DNA of 64,000 nucleotides, taken from the NCBI GenBank assembly GCA_031549455.1, contig JAVBPT010000005.1:1-64000 (forward strand), in the 5' to 3' direction. Origin of the DNA: JAVBPT01 sp031549455 (GTDB lineage: Bacteria; Bacillota; Clostridia; Lachnospirales; JAKSVV01). The notes beneath the pieces were generated by a model that saw only the letters and a program-made list of their open reading frames with translations, ran no database searches and was not told the origin of the DNA. This document shows, in pieces, positions 27,201-36,012 of the stretch; the first letter of the stretch is position 1, and each line of letters opens with the position of its first letter. Made by a program: the position numbers and the translations under genes.

Positions 27201-28940
27201 ATGATTATCGCGCACAACCTGCAAGCCATTAATACATATAATAAAAAATGGGGAATTGAAAATCTACAGTCAAAGAGCATGGAGAAACTATCTTCAGGAT
27301 ATAGAATTAACCGTGCAGGGGATGATGCCGCAGGGTTATCCATTTCCGAAAAAATGAGAGCCCAAATCAGAGGATTAAATCAGGCTTCAAGAAATGCACA
27401 AGATGCAATTAGTATGATCCAAACTGCTGAAGGCGCCCTATCGGAGGCACATGGTATTTTACAAAGAATGAGAGAGCTTGCCATTCAAGCGGCCAATGAT
27501 ACCAATCAAACCGCAGATAGGCAAGCGCTTCAAAGCGAAATAGGACAGCTTACATCTGAATTAAACCGGATCGCAAATACGACTGAGTTTAATGGAATGA
27601 AACTCCTTGATGGAAGTAAATCAGAGAATTCCGCAATCTCTGACAGAACGGTTATTAAGGCGGGTATCTTGCCAACCAATGCGATTCAGTATTCAACTGG
27701 CGCAACCTGGGAAGGGACCAGCACACACTTTGCGATTACGGATGGGCAAGATCCGGTTGGTGGAGGGATTAAAATCAGTGCGGATCCAAGTATTGCTTGG
27801 GGGACCCTAGATGCAACCGTACCAAACACCATCTCCATTACAAAAAATGCAACCAAAGGAACCTTCACCATTGATATTAATGCGACAGACGATGCCGCTG
27901 TGAATATGAAAATCGATGCTGATCAAATGGTTTTAAATGGGGACACTTATATGTATAGCAATCATGGCATTACCTTTCAAATTAGCAAGGCGGAGTATGA
28001 TGCCGCAAAAGATGGATCCAAGGTAACCATTGATTTAAACAGAGGAGCGACCCTTGGTACAGTAAATGCCACCTCCATTAACTATACGACGGAAAACGAC
28101 TGGACCGAAAATGATCGAGGGCTTTTCAGTATTGGTAGTCTTAAATCCATTGCGGGAGCAACCACGGAAGATGATCTTAGATTAGCGGATGTAACCGATA
28201 TTAAAATCAAAGTGCAGGATGCAAGTTTGCCAACTGCAAAATATATTGTTGAATTTTTAAATTCCCAAGGGGAGGTCGTGAACAAAGAGGAGGTTTCCCC
28301 TGGAGCCGCTTTATCAGGAGCAGGGAATAGCAGCTTCACGTTTACCTCAAATGGCCTTGAGTTTACAATGAATATCTTAGGAGATGGTGTGCCAGCAGAG
28401 AATGCAGAATTAAGCCTAAACCTTGCAAACAAACTTGGTCTGGATCGCGTAAAAAATGGAGTAATGAACAATTCCTCTGCGTTTCAAGTGGGGGCCAATG
28501 CATATCAAGCAATCACGATGAGTTTTAGCGACATGAGAGCACAGGCACTCGGTATCGTATCCAATGAAGCGGGTGTGGGATTTGCGAAAGAAAGAAATGT
28601 AACCAATGGAACCAGCGCTGCTTTTGTAGAATACTCACTAGATGTAACCAATCTTGAAAATTCAAATATTGCGATTGTAAAAGTGGATACAGCGCTGAAC
28701 GCGGTATCACTTGAACGAAGTAAATATGGGGCAATTCAAAATCGATTAGAATATACCATCAACAACTTAAACACGGGATCTGAAAACATGCAATCGGCAG
28801 AATCTCGTATCAGAGATGTAGACATGGCCAAAGAAATGATGAACCTAACAAAGACCAATATCTTGCAACAGGCATCACAAGCCATGCTTGCACAAGCCAT
28901 GCAAACACCAAGAGGGGTGCTACAGTTGCTACAACAATAA
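27201..28940 (+). CDS. Flagellin (second of three)
   Basis: A 579-residue flagellin with the same conserved ends as its neighbours (AHNLQAINTYNKK at the start, RGVLQLLQQ at the end). Its middle region is close to that of the third copy (shared SADPSIAWGTLDA and NMKI segments) and more distant from the first, suggesting a later duplication of copies two and three. GGAGG precedes the ATG. A sigma-D-type promoter and its own terminator make it a single-gene unit. Confidence 0.97.
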   Translation: MIIAHNLQAINTYNKKWGIENLQSKSMEKLSSGYRINRAGDDAAGLSISEKMRAQIRGLNQASRNAQDAISMIQTAEGALSEAHGILQRMRELAIQAANDTNQTADRQALQSEIGQLTSELNRIANTTEFNGMKLLDGSKSENSAISDRTVIKAGILPTNAIQYSTGATWEGTSTHFAITDGQDPVGGGIKISADPSIAWGTLDATVPNTISITKNATKGTFTIDINATDDAAVNMKIDADQMVLNGDTYMYSNHGITFQISKAEYDAAKDGSKVTIDLNRGATLGTVNATSINYTTENDWTENDRGLFSIGSLKSIAGATTEDDLRLADVTDIKIKVQDASLPTAKYIVEFLNSQGEVVNKEEVSPGAALSGAGNSSFTFTSNGLEFTMNILGDGVPAENAELSLNLANKLGLDRVKNGVMNNSSAFQVGANAYQAITMSFSDMRAQALGIVSNEAGVGFAKERNVTNGTSAAFVEYSLDVTNLENSNIAIVKVDTALNAVSLERSKYGAIQNRLEYTINNLNTGSENMQSAESRIRDVDMAKEMMNLTKTNILQQASQAMLAQAMQTPRGVLQLLQQ

Positions 28941-28954
28941 TAAAGAGAATGGGA

Positions 28955-28984
28955 AAGAAGTTTATAAATGTAGACTTCTTTTTA
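28955..28984 (+). terminator. Intrinsic terminator after second flagellin
   Basis: AAGAAGT (28955-28961) pairs with ACTTCTT (28974-28980), followed by T residues. Confidence 0.75.
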
Positions 28985-29003
28985 AATATTTTATAAAGGA
29001 CTA

Positions 29004-29030
29004 TAAAGTTTAATTTTTTTCATACGACAT
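29004..29030 (+). promoter_or_regulatory. Sigma-D type promoter of third flagellin
   Basis: TAAA (29004-29007), 15 bases, TACGACAT (29023-29030). The -10 shares CGACAT with the second flagellin promoter. Confidence 0.75.
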
Positions 29031-29074
29031 ACTTAGCAAGAAGTAATTTAATATTTATTATCGGAGGTTATAAA

Positions 29075-30823
29075 ATGATAATAGCACACAATTTGCCAGC
29101 CATTAACACTTACAATAAAAAAACATCAGTGGAAACATTACAGTCCAAGAGTATGGAAAAGTTGTCATCAGGATACAGGATCAATAGAGCAGGGGATGAT
29201 GCCGCTGGGCTATCCATCTCTGAAAAAATGAGAGCACAAATTAGAGGGCTAAATCAGGCATCAAGAAATGCAATGGATGGAATCAGTATGATTCAAACCG
29301 CAGAAGGTGCCCTATCTGAAATGCAATCTTGTATTCAAAGAATGAGAGAGCTTGCCATTCAAGCAGCCAACGACACCAACCAAGAAATGGACAGGCAAGC
29401 CTTGCAAGGGGAGTTTGGGCAGCTTACATCGGAAATCAACAGAATTGCAAATACCACAGAATTTAATGGAATGAAACTTCTGGATGGAAGCAAGTCAGAA
29501 CACGCAGCACTATCAGATCGGACTGTGATTAAGGCAGGCATTTTGCCAGCTAGCGCAATCCAATATTCGATTGGTGCAACCTGGGAAGGAACTAGTACCC
29601 ATTTTAAAATTACAGATGGACAAGATCCAGTTGGCGCAGGTCTTAAAATCAGCGCGGATCCAAGTATTGCTTGGGGAACACTGGACGCAAGCGTGCCCAA
29701 CACTATTACCATTACAAAGAACGCAGCCAAAGGAACCTTCACAATCGATATTGATGCAACAGATAATGCCGCTGTCAATATGAAGATTGACTCTGATCAA
29801 ATGGTTTTGAATGGGGATACTTATATGTATAACAATCACGGCATCACTTTTCAAATCAGCAAGGCAGAGTATGAGGCAGCAAAAGATGGATCTAAGGTGA
29901 CCATTGATTTAAATAAAGGGGAAATAGCAGGGACAGCCGATGCAACATTTGCAAACTATACCACAGAAAATGACTGGACCGCAAACGATAGAGGACTATT
30001 TAGTCTTGAAAATTTAGAAGTAGTCGCAGGAAGTACAGCGGATGACGACCTAAGACTCGCAGGAGTGACTAGCATTCGTTTAAAGGTTGAGGGAGCAGCG
30101 ACGGCAACAACTTCCAAGTACACTGTGGAATATTTAGATCAAACAGGAAATGTAATCAACAAAGAAGAAATCATGCCAGGTGTGGTTATGTCAGCTACAG
30201 GAGCCTCCACCACAACCAGTTTTGAGTCAAGTGGAATCAAGTTTGATATTGTGGCGGCACTAGATGCGACCACTGCAGCAGATAATGCAGAAATCACAAT
30301 CAACCTAGCGCAAAAGCAAGGGCTCGATCGTCTAAAAAATGGAGAGGCAGATAACTCCTCCGCATTCCACGTAGGAGCCAATGCATATCAAGCGATTCGA
30401 ATGAGTTTCGGAGATATGAGAGCACAGGCACTTGGCATTGTGTCCAACGAGCCGGGTAATGGATATACAAAAGAAAGAAATGTAACCAACGGAACGGATG
30501 CAGCACTAATAGAATATTCATTAGATGTGACCACGCTTGAAAATTCAAATATTGCAATTACAAAATTAGACTATGCGCTCAACTCGGTGTCACAAGAGAG
30601 AAGTAAATATGGGGCCATCCAAAACCGTTTGGAATATACAATTAACAATCTAAACACGGGAGCAGAAAACATGCAAGCAGCCGAATCTCGTATTAGAGAC
30701 GTGGATATGGCAAAAGAAATGATGAACTTGACGAAGACCAACATCTTACAACAAGCATCACAATCCATGCTTGCTCAAGCAATGCAAACGCCAAGAGGAG
30801 TACTACAACTGCTACAACAATAA
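29075..30823 (+). CDS. Flagellin (third of three)
   Basis: A 582-residue flagellin with conserved D0/D1 ends. Its middle domain shares the first half with the second copy (for example ITDGQDPVGAG and NGDTYMYNNHGITFQISKAE), while the second half (EGAATATTSKYTVEYLDQ) diverges. That mosaic pattern suggests recombination between paralogues. GGAGG lies seven bases before the ATG. It has its own flagellar-type promoter. Confidence 0.97.
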   Translation: MIIAHNLPAINTYNKKTSVETLQSKSMEKLSSGYRINRAGDDAAGLSISEKMRAQIRGLNQASRNAMDGISMIQTAEGALSEMQSCIQRMRELAIQAANDTNQEMDRQALQGEFGQLTSEINRIANTTEFNGMKLLDGSKSEHAALSDRTVIKAGILPASAIQYSIGATWEGTSTHFKITDGQDPVGAGLKISADPSIAWGTLDASVPNTITITKNAAKGTFTIDIDATDNAAVNMKIDSDQMVLNGDTYMYNNHGITFQISKAEYEAAKDGSKVTIDLNKGEIAGTADATFANYTTENDWTANDRGLFSLENLEVVAGSTADDDLRLAGVTSIRLKVEGAATATTSKYTVEYLDQTGNVINKEEIMPGVVMSATGASTTTSFESSGIKFDIVAALDATTAADNAEITINLAQKQGLDRLKNGEADNSSAFHVGANAYQAIRMSFGDMRAQALGIVSNEPGNGYTKERNVTNGTDAALIEYSLDVTTLENSNIAITKLDYALNSVSQERSKYGAIQNRLEYTINNLNTGAENMQAAESRIRDVDMAKEMMNLTKTNILQQASQSMLAQAMQTPRGVLQLLQQ

Positions 30824-30860
30824 AATTGGACGTACGTTTAAACATTTATATAATCTCCAG

Positions 30861-30890
30861 TATAGGACTTTTGCTTGCAAAGGTCCTATA
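30861..30890 (+). terminator. Hairpin after third flagellin
   Basis: TATAGGAC and the following bases pair with GTCCTATA across 30861-30890 with a short TTGC-containing loop. The downstream T run is weak (TGCATTCTTTTT). Confidence 0.65.
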
Positions 30891-30935
30891 TGCATTCTTT
30901 TTAGAATATCCATATAAAAAAAGGGAAAACTACAA

Positions 30936-30964
30936 TTGACAAAATAAGGAAAATGGTATATAAT
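30936..30964 (+). promoter_or_regulatory. Consensus sigma-A promoter for the 30986 gene
   Basis: TTGACA (30936-30941), 17 bases, TATAAT (30959-30964). Confidence 0.9.
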
Positions 30965-30985
30965 CTGTTTGTGGAGGTGATGAAG

Positions 30986-31384
30986 ATGGATGACATAACC
31001 AACCTAAAATGTGGTATGAAATTTAAGAATCAAGACACCATGCTTTGTGGAGTAGTTACAGAGAAAGGTAAAAGCATCATCCCATGCGCCTATCTAGATC
31101 ATGACATAGAGATCGGAAAAAGAAACGTGGCGATTCGAAATGAAGAAACGACTCTCTGGGAACTTTACGACCATGAGGGGAATAAACTAAACTGTAGAGG
31201 CTATCAAGCGATACGCTTCGACGAAAAGAACATCTATGTAAAAAATGAACTGGGTTTTTGGGGCGTTTTGACCAATAATGGAACGGAAATTTATCCGTGT
31301 AAGTTTAGAGATATCAAGTTTAATCCCAACCTAACACAGCTAGAAAATGAGGACAATACCTGGATCAACATAGATAATAAATAG
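30986..31384 (+). CDS. WG-repeat-like small protein
   Basis: A 132-residue protein. ATG 30986 lies seven bases after GGAGGT; two closer upstream ATG codons do not fit the ribosome site. Segments such as GVVTEKGKSIIPCAYLD and FWGVLTNNGTEIYPCKFRDI follow the WG-repeat pattern (WG.hd..G..hhp..yd). Beta-rich, cytoplasmic, function unknown. It probably shares a transcript with the rubredoxin-like gene ten bases downstream. Confidence 0.75.
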   Translation: MDDITNLKCGMKFKNQDTMLCGVVTEKGKSIIPCAYLDHDIEIGKRNVAIRNEETTLWELYDHEGNKLNCRGYQAIRFDEKNIYVKNELGFWGVLTNNGTEIYPCKFRDIKFNPNLTQLENEDNTWINIDNK

Positions 31385-31393
31385 GAGGTAGAG

Positions 31394-31720
31394 ATGTTTA
31401 TTGATGTAGATGGAAAAAATGGAATAGATAAAAAAATCGTGGATAACTATATCACCAGGACCTATCCTGGCTTTATGGATATTGAAAACAAAAATACTTA
31501 TAATAATGCGGTTGTGAGGGATTACCTTGAGTTCGAAAAAAGACATCAAAATAAGTGCCTCCAATTCTTTAATCATGCGAATGAGAAGATCAGTAAAAAA
31601 TCAGAAAACGGCGCGATGTGGGTATGCTCAAATTGTGGTTATATTCATCAAAACGTGGAGGCTCCGAGAGAATGTCCAATCTGTAAAGTGCCAAGATCCT
31701 ACTTTGGATTAAAATACTAA
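31394..31720 (+). CDS. Small protein with C-terminal rubredoxin-like domain
   Basis: A 108-residue protein with GGAGGT upstream. The last 35 residues hold two CxxC pairs in WVCSNCGYIHQNVEAPRECPICK, as in the rubredoxin-like end of rubrerythrins, predicted to bind one iron or zinc. The N-terminal 70 residues are helical but lack the rubrerythrin di-iron ExxH motifs, so peroxidase activity is not expected. It may act as an electron carrier or metal-site adaptor. It follows the WG-repeat gene and ends in a strong terminator. Confidence 0.85.
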   Translation: MFIDVDGKNGIDKKIVDNYITRTYPGFMDIENKNTYNNAVVRDYLEFEKRHQNKCLQFFNHANEKISKKSENGAMWVCSNCGYIHQNVEAPRECPICKVPRSYFGLKY

Positions 31721-31737
31721 TATATAATATAATAGAG

Positions 31738-31764
31738 AGTCGTACAAATTTGTACGACTTTTTT
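31738..31764 (+). terminator. Intrinsic terminator
   Basis: AGTCGTACAAA pairs perfectly with TTTGTACGACT, followed by a T run. Confidence 0.92.
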
Positions 31765-31829
31765 GTTGTAAATACTTGATAAAATAAATCTATCCCATAT
31801 AATAAATATAATTATTGAAAGAATGGGCA

Positions 31830-32648
31830 ATGGAAATTTTAGAAAAGATAGAGGAAGCAAAGCATTATGTTAATCAAAAAACAAATAAGGCCATCGATCT
31901 AGCCATTGTTTTAGGAAGTGGGCTTTCCGATCTCGTGGATATTTTGACAGACCAAGTGGTGATTGATTATAAAGAGATTCCGCACTTTCCAATCTCAACT
32001 GTGGCAGGACACGCCGGAAAGCTTGTTTTTGGCCATGTGGGAGAGAGAAGGGTGCTGATGATGCAAGGACGATTTCATTACTATGAGGGGTACAAGCTAG
32101 AAGAAACCACCTTTCCAATCCGCGTGATGCAGAGTTTAAAAATTGGGAAGTTAATTGTAACCAATGCAGCTGGAGCGATCAATCAAAAATTTAAGCCGGG
32201 GGATATCATTTTAATAAAGGATCACATGAATCTAACCGGAAATAATCCGCTCGTCGGACAGAACCTTGAGACCTTTGGGGTTCGTTTTCCGGATATGAGC
32301 GTGGCATATGATGAGGAATTCATCCTTTTGGCAAAAAAAGTTGCCAAAAGGGAGAAGATACGAGTTCAAGAGGGTGTCTACGCTTATATGACAGGGCCTT
32401 GTTATGAGACACCGAGTGAGGTAAGAATGTTGCGAGGGCTTGGGGCAGATATGGTGGGGATGTCCACCGTGCCGGAAGTGGTGATCGCAAGACACGGGAA
32501 AATGAGGGTACTTGGGATTACCTGTGCCACCAATATGGCGGCAGGGATCTTAAAACAGCCGCTCGATCATAAAGAGGTGATCGAAACCGCAAACAGGGTA
32601 AAGGATAGAATGATTCGTTACACAAAGGAGATTATTAAAGAAATATGA
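31830..32648 (+). CDS. Purine nucleoside phosphorylase
   Basis: A 272-residue trimeric-type phosphorylase with IVLGSGLSDL (phosphate loop), HFPISTVAGHAGKLVFG, the GRFHYYEGY segment, VTNAAGAIN, and GVYAYMTGPCYETPSEVRML with MVGMSTVPEV. It splits purine nucleosides with phosphate to base and ribose-1-phosphate (salvage). This is relevant because the purC copy in the window is broken. I prefer ATG 31830, because the longer form would start at TTG. The ribosome site is weak (GAAAG). The stop overlaps the next gene. Confidence 0.94.
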   Translation: MEILEKIEEAKHYVNQKTNKAIDLAIVLGSGLSDLVDILTDQVVIDYKEIPHFPISTVAGHAGKLVFGHVGERRVLMMQGRFHYYEGYKLEETTFPIRVMQSLKIGKLIVTNAAGAINQKFKPGDIILIKDHMNLTGNNPLVGQNLETFGVRFPDMSVAYDEEFILLAKKVAKREKIRVQEGVYAYMTGPCYETPSEVRMLRGLGADMVGMSTVPEVVIARHGKMRVLGITCATNMAAGILKQPLDHKEVIETANRVKDRMIRYTKEIIKEI

Positions 32649-32938
32649 AGATGAAAATTGGAATTGCCTGCATTTTTTTATTGCTTTTTGTAACTTTCAT
32701 TTATAAGTTTGCGTCTACTCCAAGAGAGGACGTAAAAATTCAGGTGTTCCATTTAAATACAGCGACCAAAGAGGACCTTATGAAGCTAAATGGTGTTGGG
32801 AGTGCGATTGCAGATCGGATTCTGACATATAGGGAGACAGCTGGGTTTACAAAAAAAGAGGACATCAAGAAGGTAAAAGGCATTGGTGATAAATTATATG
32901 AAAAAATTAAAAAAAATATAGAAGTGGAGGCAAAATGA
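32645..32938 (+). CDS. ComEA-like helix-hairpin-helix protein
   Basis: A 97-residue protein with an N-terminal hydrophobic anchor (IACIFLLLFVTFIYKF) followed by a ComEA-type double helix-hairpin-helix: FHLNTATKEDLMKLNGVGSAIADRIL and FTKKEDIKKVKGIGDKLYEKIK. ComEA binds DNA outside the cell during transformation. No comEC or comEB is adjacent, and the SLBB part found in longer ComEA is missing. The ATG overlaps the upstream stop. Confidence 0.88.
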   Translation: MKMKIGIACIFLLLFVTFIYKFASTPREDVKIQVFHLNTATKEDLMKLNGVGSAIADRILTYRETAGFTKKEDIKKVKGIGDKLYEKIKKNIEVEAK

Positions 32939-33591
32939 TAGAGCCAGTAAAAAAAGATGTTGAGCTTAGTTTTATCCCAGATAAAGAAAACGCCACCATC
33001 ACACTTGCCCAAAATGGGAACAGTAAGGCGTTTGAGAATCTGGTAAGCGAATACGAAGGATATGTATATAATCTCGCCTACAATTTCTTTAACAATACGC
33101 TAGATGCTCAGGATGCAACACAAGAAATTTTTGTTAAAGTGTTTAAAAACATAGAAAAGTTTAACTATAAGTCAAAATTTAAAACGTGGCTCTATAAGAT
33201 TGCTATTAATACTTGTATTGATGAACTTAGAAAGAAAAAAGAACGTTACTTTGAATATGTGGACATTGAAACTGAAAATGACAAGTTGCAGGAATTTCCA
33301 GATATCCGCGGCAAGTCCCCAGAAGAATTGTTGGAAGAAAAAGAACTGAGGCTTGAGCTCAAAAAGATTATTAAAAATTTACCAATGAAATATAGAGTGC
33401 CGATTGTTTTGAGAGATATGCAAGGCCTTGCCTATGCGGAAATTGCGGATGCGCTTTCTTTAAATGAGAACACGGTAAAGGTAAGAATCAACAGGGGAAG
33501 AAGTATGCTTCGGGAAAAACTTACAAAATTGATGAAACAAAATGATAAGCTTCTCAGTCTAATTAGTAAAAAGAAAGAGAGGATGATCTGA
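32935..33591 (+). CDS. ECF-type RNA polymerase sigma factor
   Basis: A 218-residue sigma-70 family protein with region 2 (NLAYNFFNNTLDAQDATQEIFVKVFK, FKTWLYKIAINTCIDELRKKK) and region 4 (LPMKYRVPIVLRDMQGLAYAEIADALSLNENTVKVRINRGRSML). The ATGA overlap with the ComEA-like gene and the immediate overlap with the downstream anti-sigma gene indicate one operon. It resembles sigma-W type envelope-stress factors. The target promoters are unknown. Confidence 0.95.
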   Translation: MIEPVKKDVELSFIPDKENATITLAQNGNSKAFENLVSEYEGYVYNLAYNFFNNTLDAQDATQEIFVKVFKNIEKFNYKSKFKTWLYKIAINTCIDELRKKKERYFEYVDIETENDKLQEFPDIRGKSPEELLEEKELRLELKKIIKNLPMKYRVPIVLRDMQGLAYAEIADALSLNENTVKVRINRGRSMLREKLTKLMKQNDKLLSLISKKKERMI

Positions 33592-34814
33592 TGCATTGCG
33601 GAAAAATGAAAAAAGTTATGTTTATGTATCTTGAAAAAAGTCTCCCTGAAAAACAGATGAAAAAGATTGAAGATCATTTAAAAACATGTAGTAAGTGCAA
33701 AGAAGCTTATGCTAAGACCGAAAATATGATTAATGTACTAAGGAGTAGCGAACCCAAAGCAGTACCGAAAGATCTGCATAAAAACATTATGAGAGAGATT
33801 GAAAATCTAGATACGGCGAATGATATAAGAAATCAAGAAATCAAGCACAGTTTTCGAAATTTTGCTAGAGGAACCGGGATTGTGATTGCAACCTTATTTA
33901 TCTTCCTACTAGTGATTACCGTATTTGATAAAACGGGAGGGGTTAACCTGCCAGAAATCAATTTCAGCGGGATGCAACAAAACCTTACAAAGATGATTTC
34001 TCCGTCCACCGCGCAAAATGCAAAAAAGAATGAAGAATTAAGAACGTATGATATGGCAGAAAGTGAAGAGATGGGCATCTCGGGAGTAACAAGCGATGCC
34101 CCAATGAACATTAAAAAGACAGCAGATAAAGAGATTAAACAGGGCAGCAGTAGTATAGAAGTGGTTGACATGGATCAAACTATGACAGAAATAGAGACCC
34201 TCATTCAAAAGTATAATGCCTATGTGGAATCCAGAAATATTTATGTTTATAGCAATACAGCACAGGGGAGGGATCTAAAAAATGCAAATATGACCATTCG
34301 GGTTGAACGAGATAAGTTCATGGACTTATCAGCTGAAATCTACAAGCTCGGCAGGGTGACTTCAACCAATGAGACCATCACAAATGTGACCAAGAGTTAC
34401 GTTGACATTGAGAACAGAATAGACCTTCTAGAAACCCAACTGGAGTCCTTAAAAGAGGTCCTCAAAAAGGCGACTAAGATGGAAGATATTTTGCTCATTA
34501 TGGAAAACATCAATAGTACGACAAATGAGCTTGAGTACTATAAATCACAAAAGGTAAATCTAAATGATCAGGTGGAGTATTCTTACCTCAATCTAAACAT
34601 AGCAGAGGTATTAGACTACAAAGAGATTAGAAAACAAGATGGCACGTTTATTGAGAAAGCAAAACAAAGCCTTGTAATGGCGACCAATAACCTAGTGCTG
34701 AATGTTGAAGAATTTGTATTATGGATCCTGGCAAATATCTTTAATATCACGATTACATTGGTCATTTTATTCGTTCTATTTATAGTTATAAAATTGATTT
34801 TTAAAAGGAGGTAA
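33591..34814 (+). CDS. Anti-sigma factor with zinc-finger domain and DUF4349-like domain
   Basis: A 407-residue membrane protein. Residues 1-40 hold a ZAS-type zinc finger (MHCGK at the start, later HLKTCSKCKEAY) that would hold the upstream sigma factor. A membrane helix follows near residue 100 (GIVIATLFIFLLVITVF). The outside part with VDMDQTMTEIETLIQKYNAYVESRNIY and a coiled segment fits DUF4349, and a second membrane helix lies at the C terminus. The start codon overlaps the sigma gene stop by one base. Confidence 0.9.
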   Translation: MHCGKMKKVMFMYLEKSLPEKQMKKIEDHLKTCSKCKEAYAKTENMINVLRSSEPKAVPKDLHKNIMREIENLDTANDIRNQEIKHSFRNFARGTGIVIATLFIFLLVITVFDKTGGVNLPEINFSGMQQNLTKMISPSTAQNAKKNEELRTYDMAESEEMGISGVTSDAPMNIKKTADKEIKQGSSSIEVVDMDQTMTEIETLIQKYNAYVESRNIYVYSNTAQGRDLKNANMTIRVERDKFMDLSAEIYKLGRVTSTNETITNVTKSYVDIENRIDLLETQLESLKEVLKKATKMEDILLIMENINSTTNELEYYKSQKVNLNDQVEYSYLNLNIAEVLDYKEIRKQDGTFIEKAKQSLVMATNNLVLNVEEFVLWILANIFNITITLVILFVLFIVIKLIFKRR

Positions 34815-34817
34815 GTT

Positions 34818-35573
34818 ATGAATTCTAAAAACAAAATTTTGATTGCACTTTGTGTACTATTTATCTTTAGTCTGGGTGTTTTCGGAACAAGATATTTTGA
34901 AAGAGGAAGTGTTTCAAAAGCGGAAGAAGTAAACATGGAAAATACGATTACCGTAAATGCTGAGGGGATTTACCGAATCGCACCGGATATCGCAAATTTA
35001 AGTCTTGGGGTGAGCATTGAAAAGACCACAGCAAAGGCAGCGCAAGACGAAGTGACCAGAATTATGAATGCAACCATCGATGAGCTTGGAAAACAAGGAA
35101 TTGATAAAAAGGATATGCAAACCGCTAGCATTAGCATCTATCCAGTATATGATTACAATCCCAACAATGGAAGTAGAACGCTGAAGGGTTATAATGTGAG
35201 CAATACACTGAATGTCAAGGTAAAAGATCTAACAAAAGTTGGCAATTTGCTTGACATTGCGATTGGAAAAGGTATAAACTCAGATGTGAGCATCAACTTT
35301 GCATTAGATGATCCAACCAGCGCATATGAAAATGCCTTAAAGCTTGCCACTAAAAGAGGAGAGGCCAAAGCCAAGGTTCTGGCAGACTCGATTGGTGTGA
35401 AGGTAAATAAACCCTTGATGGTGTCAGAAGGTACGACATCGTATTATGCACCATCCATTCGAAATTACTTAACAAATGGGGCAATGGCAGAAAGTGATCA
35501 AAGCTCTTCTGTACCGATTGAAGCGGGCCAACTTGAGATGAGGGCGCAAGTAACCATGGTTTATAAATATTAA
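34818..35573 (+). CDS. SIMPL-domain (DUF541) exported protein
   Basis: A 251-residue protein with an N-terminal signal or anchor (ILIALCVLFIFSLGVFG). A SIMPL domain follows, with TITVNAEGIYRIAPDIANLSLGVSIE, YDYNPNNGSRTLKGYNVSNTLNVKVKDL and a repeat-like C-terminal half. AGGAGG precedes the ATG, three bases after the anti-sigma stop. It is probably an extracytoplasmic member of the sigma/anti-sigma operon. The family role is poorly defined. Confidence 0.9.
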   Translation: MNSKNKILIALCVLFIFSLGVFGTRYFERGSVSKAEEVNMENTITVNAEGIYRIAPDIANLSLGVSIEKTTAKAAQDEVTRIMNATIDELGKQGIDKKDMQTASISIYPVYDYNPNNGSRTLKGYNVSNTLNVKVKDLTKVGNLLDIAIGKGINSDVSINFALDDPTSAYENALKLATKRGEAKAKVLADSIGVKVNKPLMVSEGTTSYYAPSIRNYLTNGAMAESDQSSSVPIEAGQLEMRAQVTMVYKY

Positions 35574-35581
35574 AAAAACTA

Positions 35582-35608
35582 TAAAGAAATCTTAAAGTAT
35601 TCCGATAT
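35582..35608 (+). promoter_or_regulatory. Perfect sigma-D type promoter of flgM
   Basis: TAAA (35582-35585), 15 bases, TCCGATAT (35601-35608): seven of eight -10 positions match the flagellar sigma consensus GCCGATAT. It lies 40 bases before the flgM start. Confidence 0.9.
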
Positions 35609-35647
35609 ATATATCAGGATACCAAATTTAAGAAAGAGGTGGCTAAC

Positions 35648-35920
35648 ATGGATGTTAGAAAAGTTGAAGCAGCATACGGTGTAAATCATATTTCAAAAGC
35701 CAATAAAACGGATAATGTAAAGCACGTGACGCCTACCATGGGGAAAGATAAAGTTAGTCTTACAGGAGTGGCAAGCGATTTTAAGCTAGCATTGAATGCA
35801 GCCAGAGAGGTAAGTGACGTGAGAGAAGATTTAGTAAACGACATCAAGGAAAGAATGGACAATGGAACGTATGAATATGACATGGATGCTCTTATCGAAA
35901 AAATGGTAAGTAAAAAGTAA
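35648..35920 (+). CDS. flgM: FlgM, anti-sigma-28 factor
   Basis: A 90-residue protein starting at ATG 35648 with AAGAGG upstream; a GTG three codons earlier is less likely. The C-terminal half DKVSLTGVASDFKLALNAAREVSDVREDLVNDIKERMDNGTYEYD is the FlgM sigma-28-binding region. FlgM holds sigma-D inactive until the hook is complete. The sigma-D-type promoter gives negative feedback. Other flagellar late genes in the window are the three flagellins. It ends in a strong terminator. Confidence 0.93.
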   Translation: MDVRKVEAAYGVNHISKANKTDNVKHVTPTMGKDKVSLTGVASDFKLALNAAREVSDVREDLVNDIKERMDNGTYEYDMDALIEKMVSKK

Positions 35921-35936
35921 AACAAAACCCTATTAT

Positions 35937-35964
35937 AAAAAAGGACTCACCAAGGTCCTTTTTT
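35937..35964 (+). terminator. Intrinsic terminator after flgM
   Basis: AAAAAAGGAC (35937-35946) pairs with GTCCTTTTTT (35955-35964). Confidence 0.92.
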
Positions 35965-35977
35965 GCATATTTTGCTC

Positions 35978-36006
35978 TTGACAATCATATAATAATCGTA
36001 TACTAT
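35978..36006 (+). promoter_or_regulatory. Strong promoter in front of a non-coding stretch
   Basis: TTGACA (35978-35983), 17 bases, TACTAT (36001-36006). No open reading frame with a ribosome site follows, which supports an RNA gene. Confidence 0.8.
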
Positions 36007-36012
36007 AGGTAC

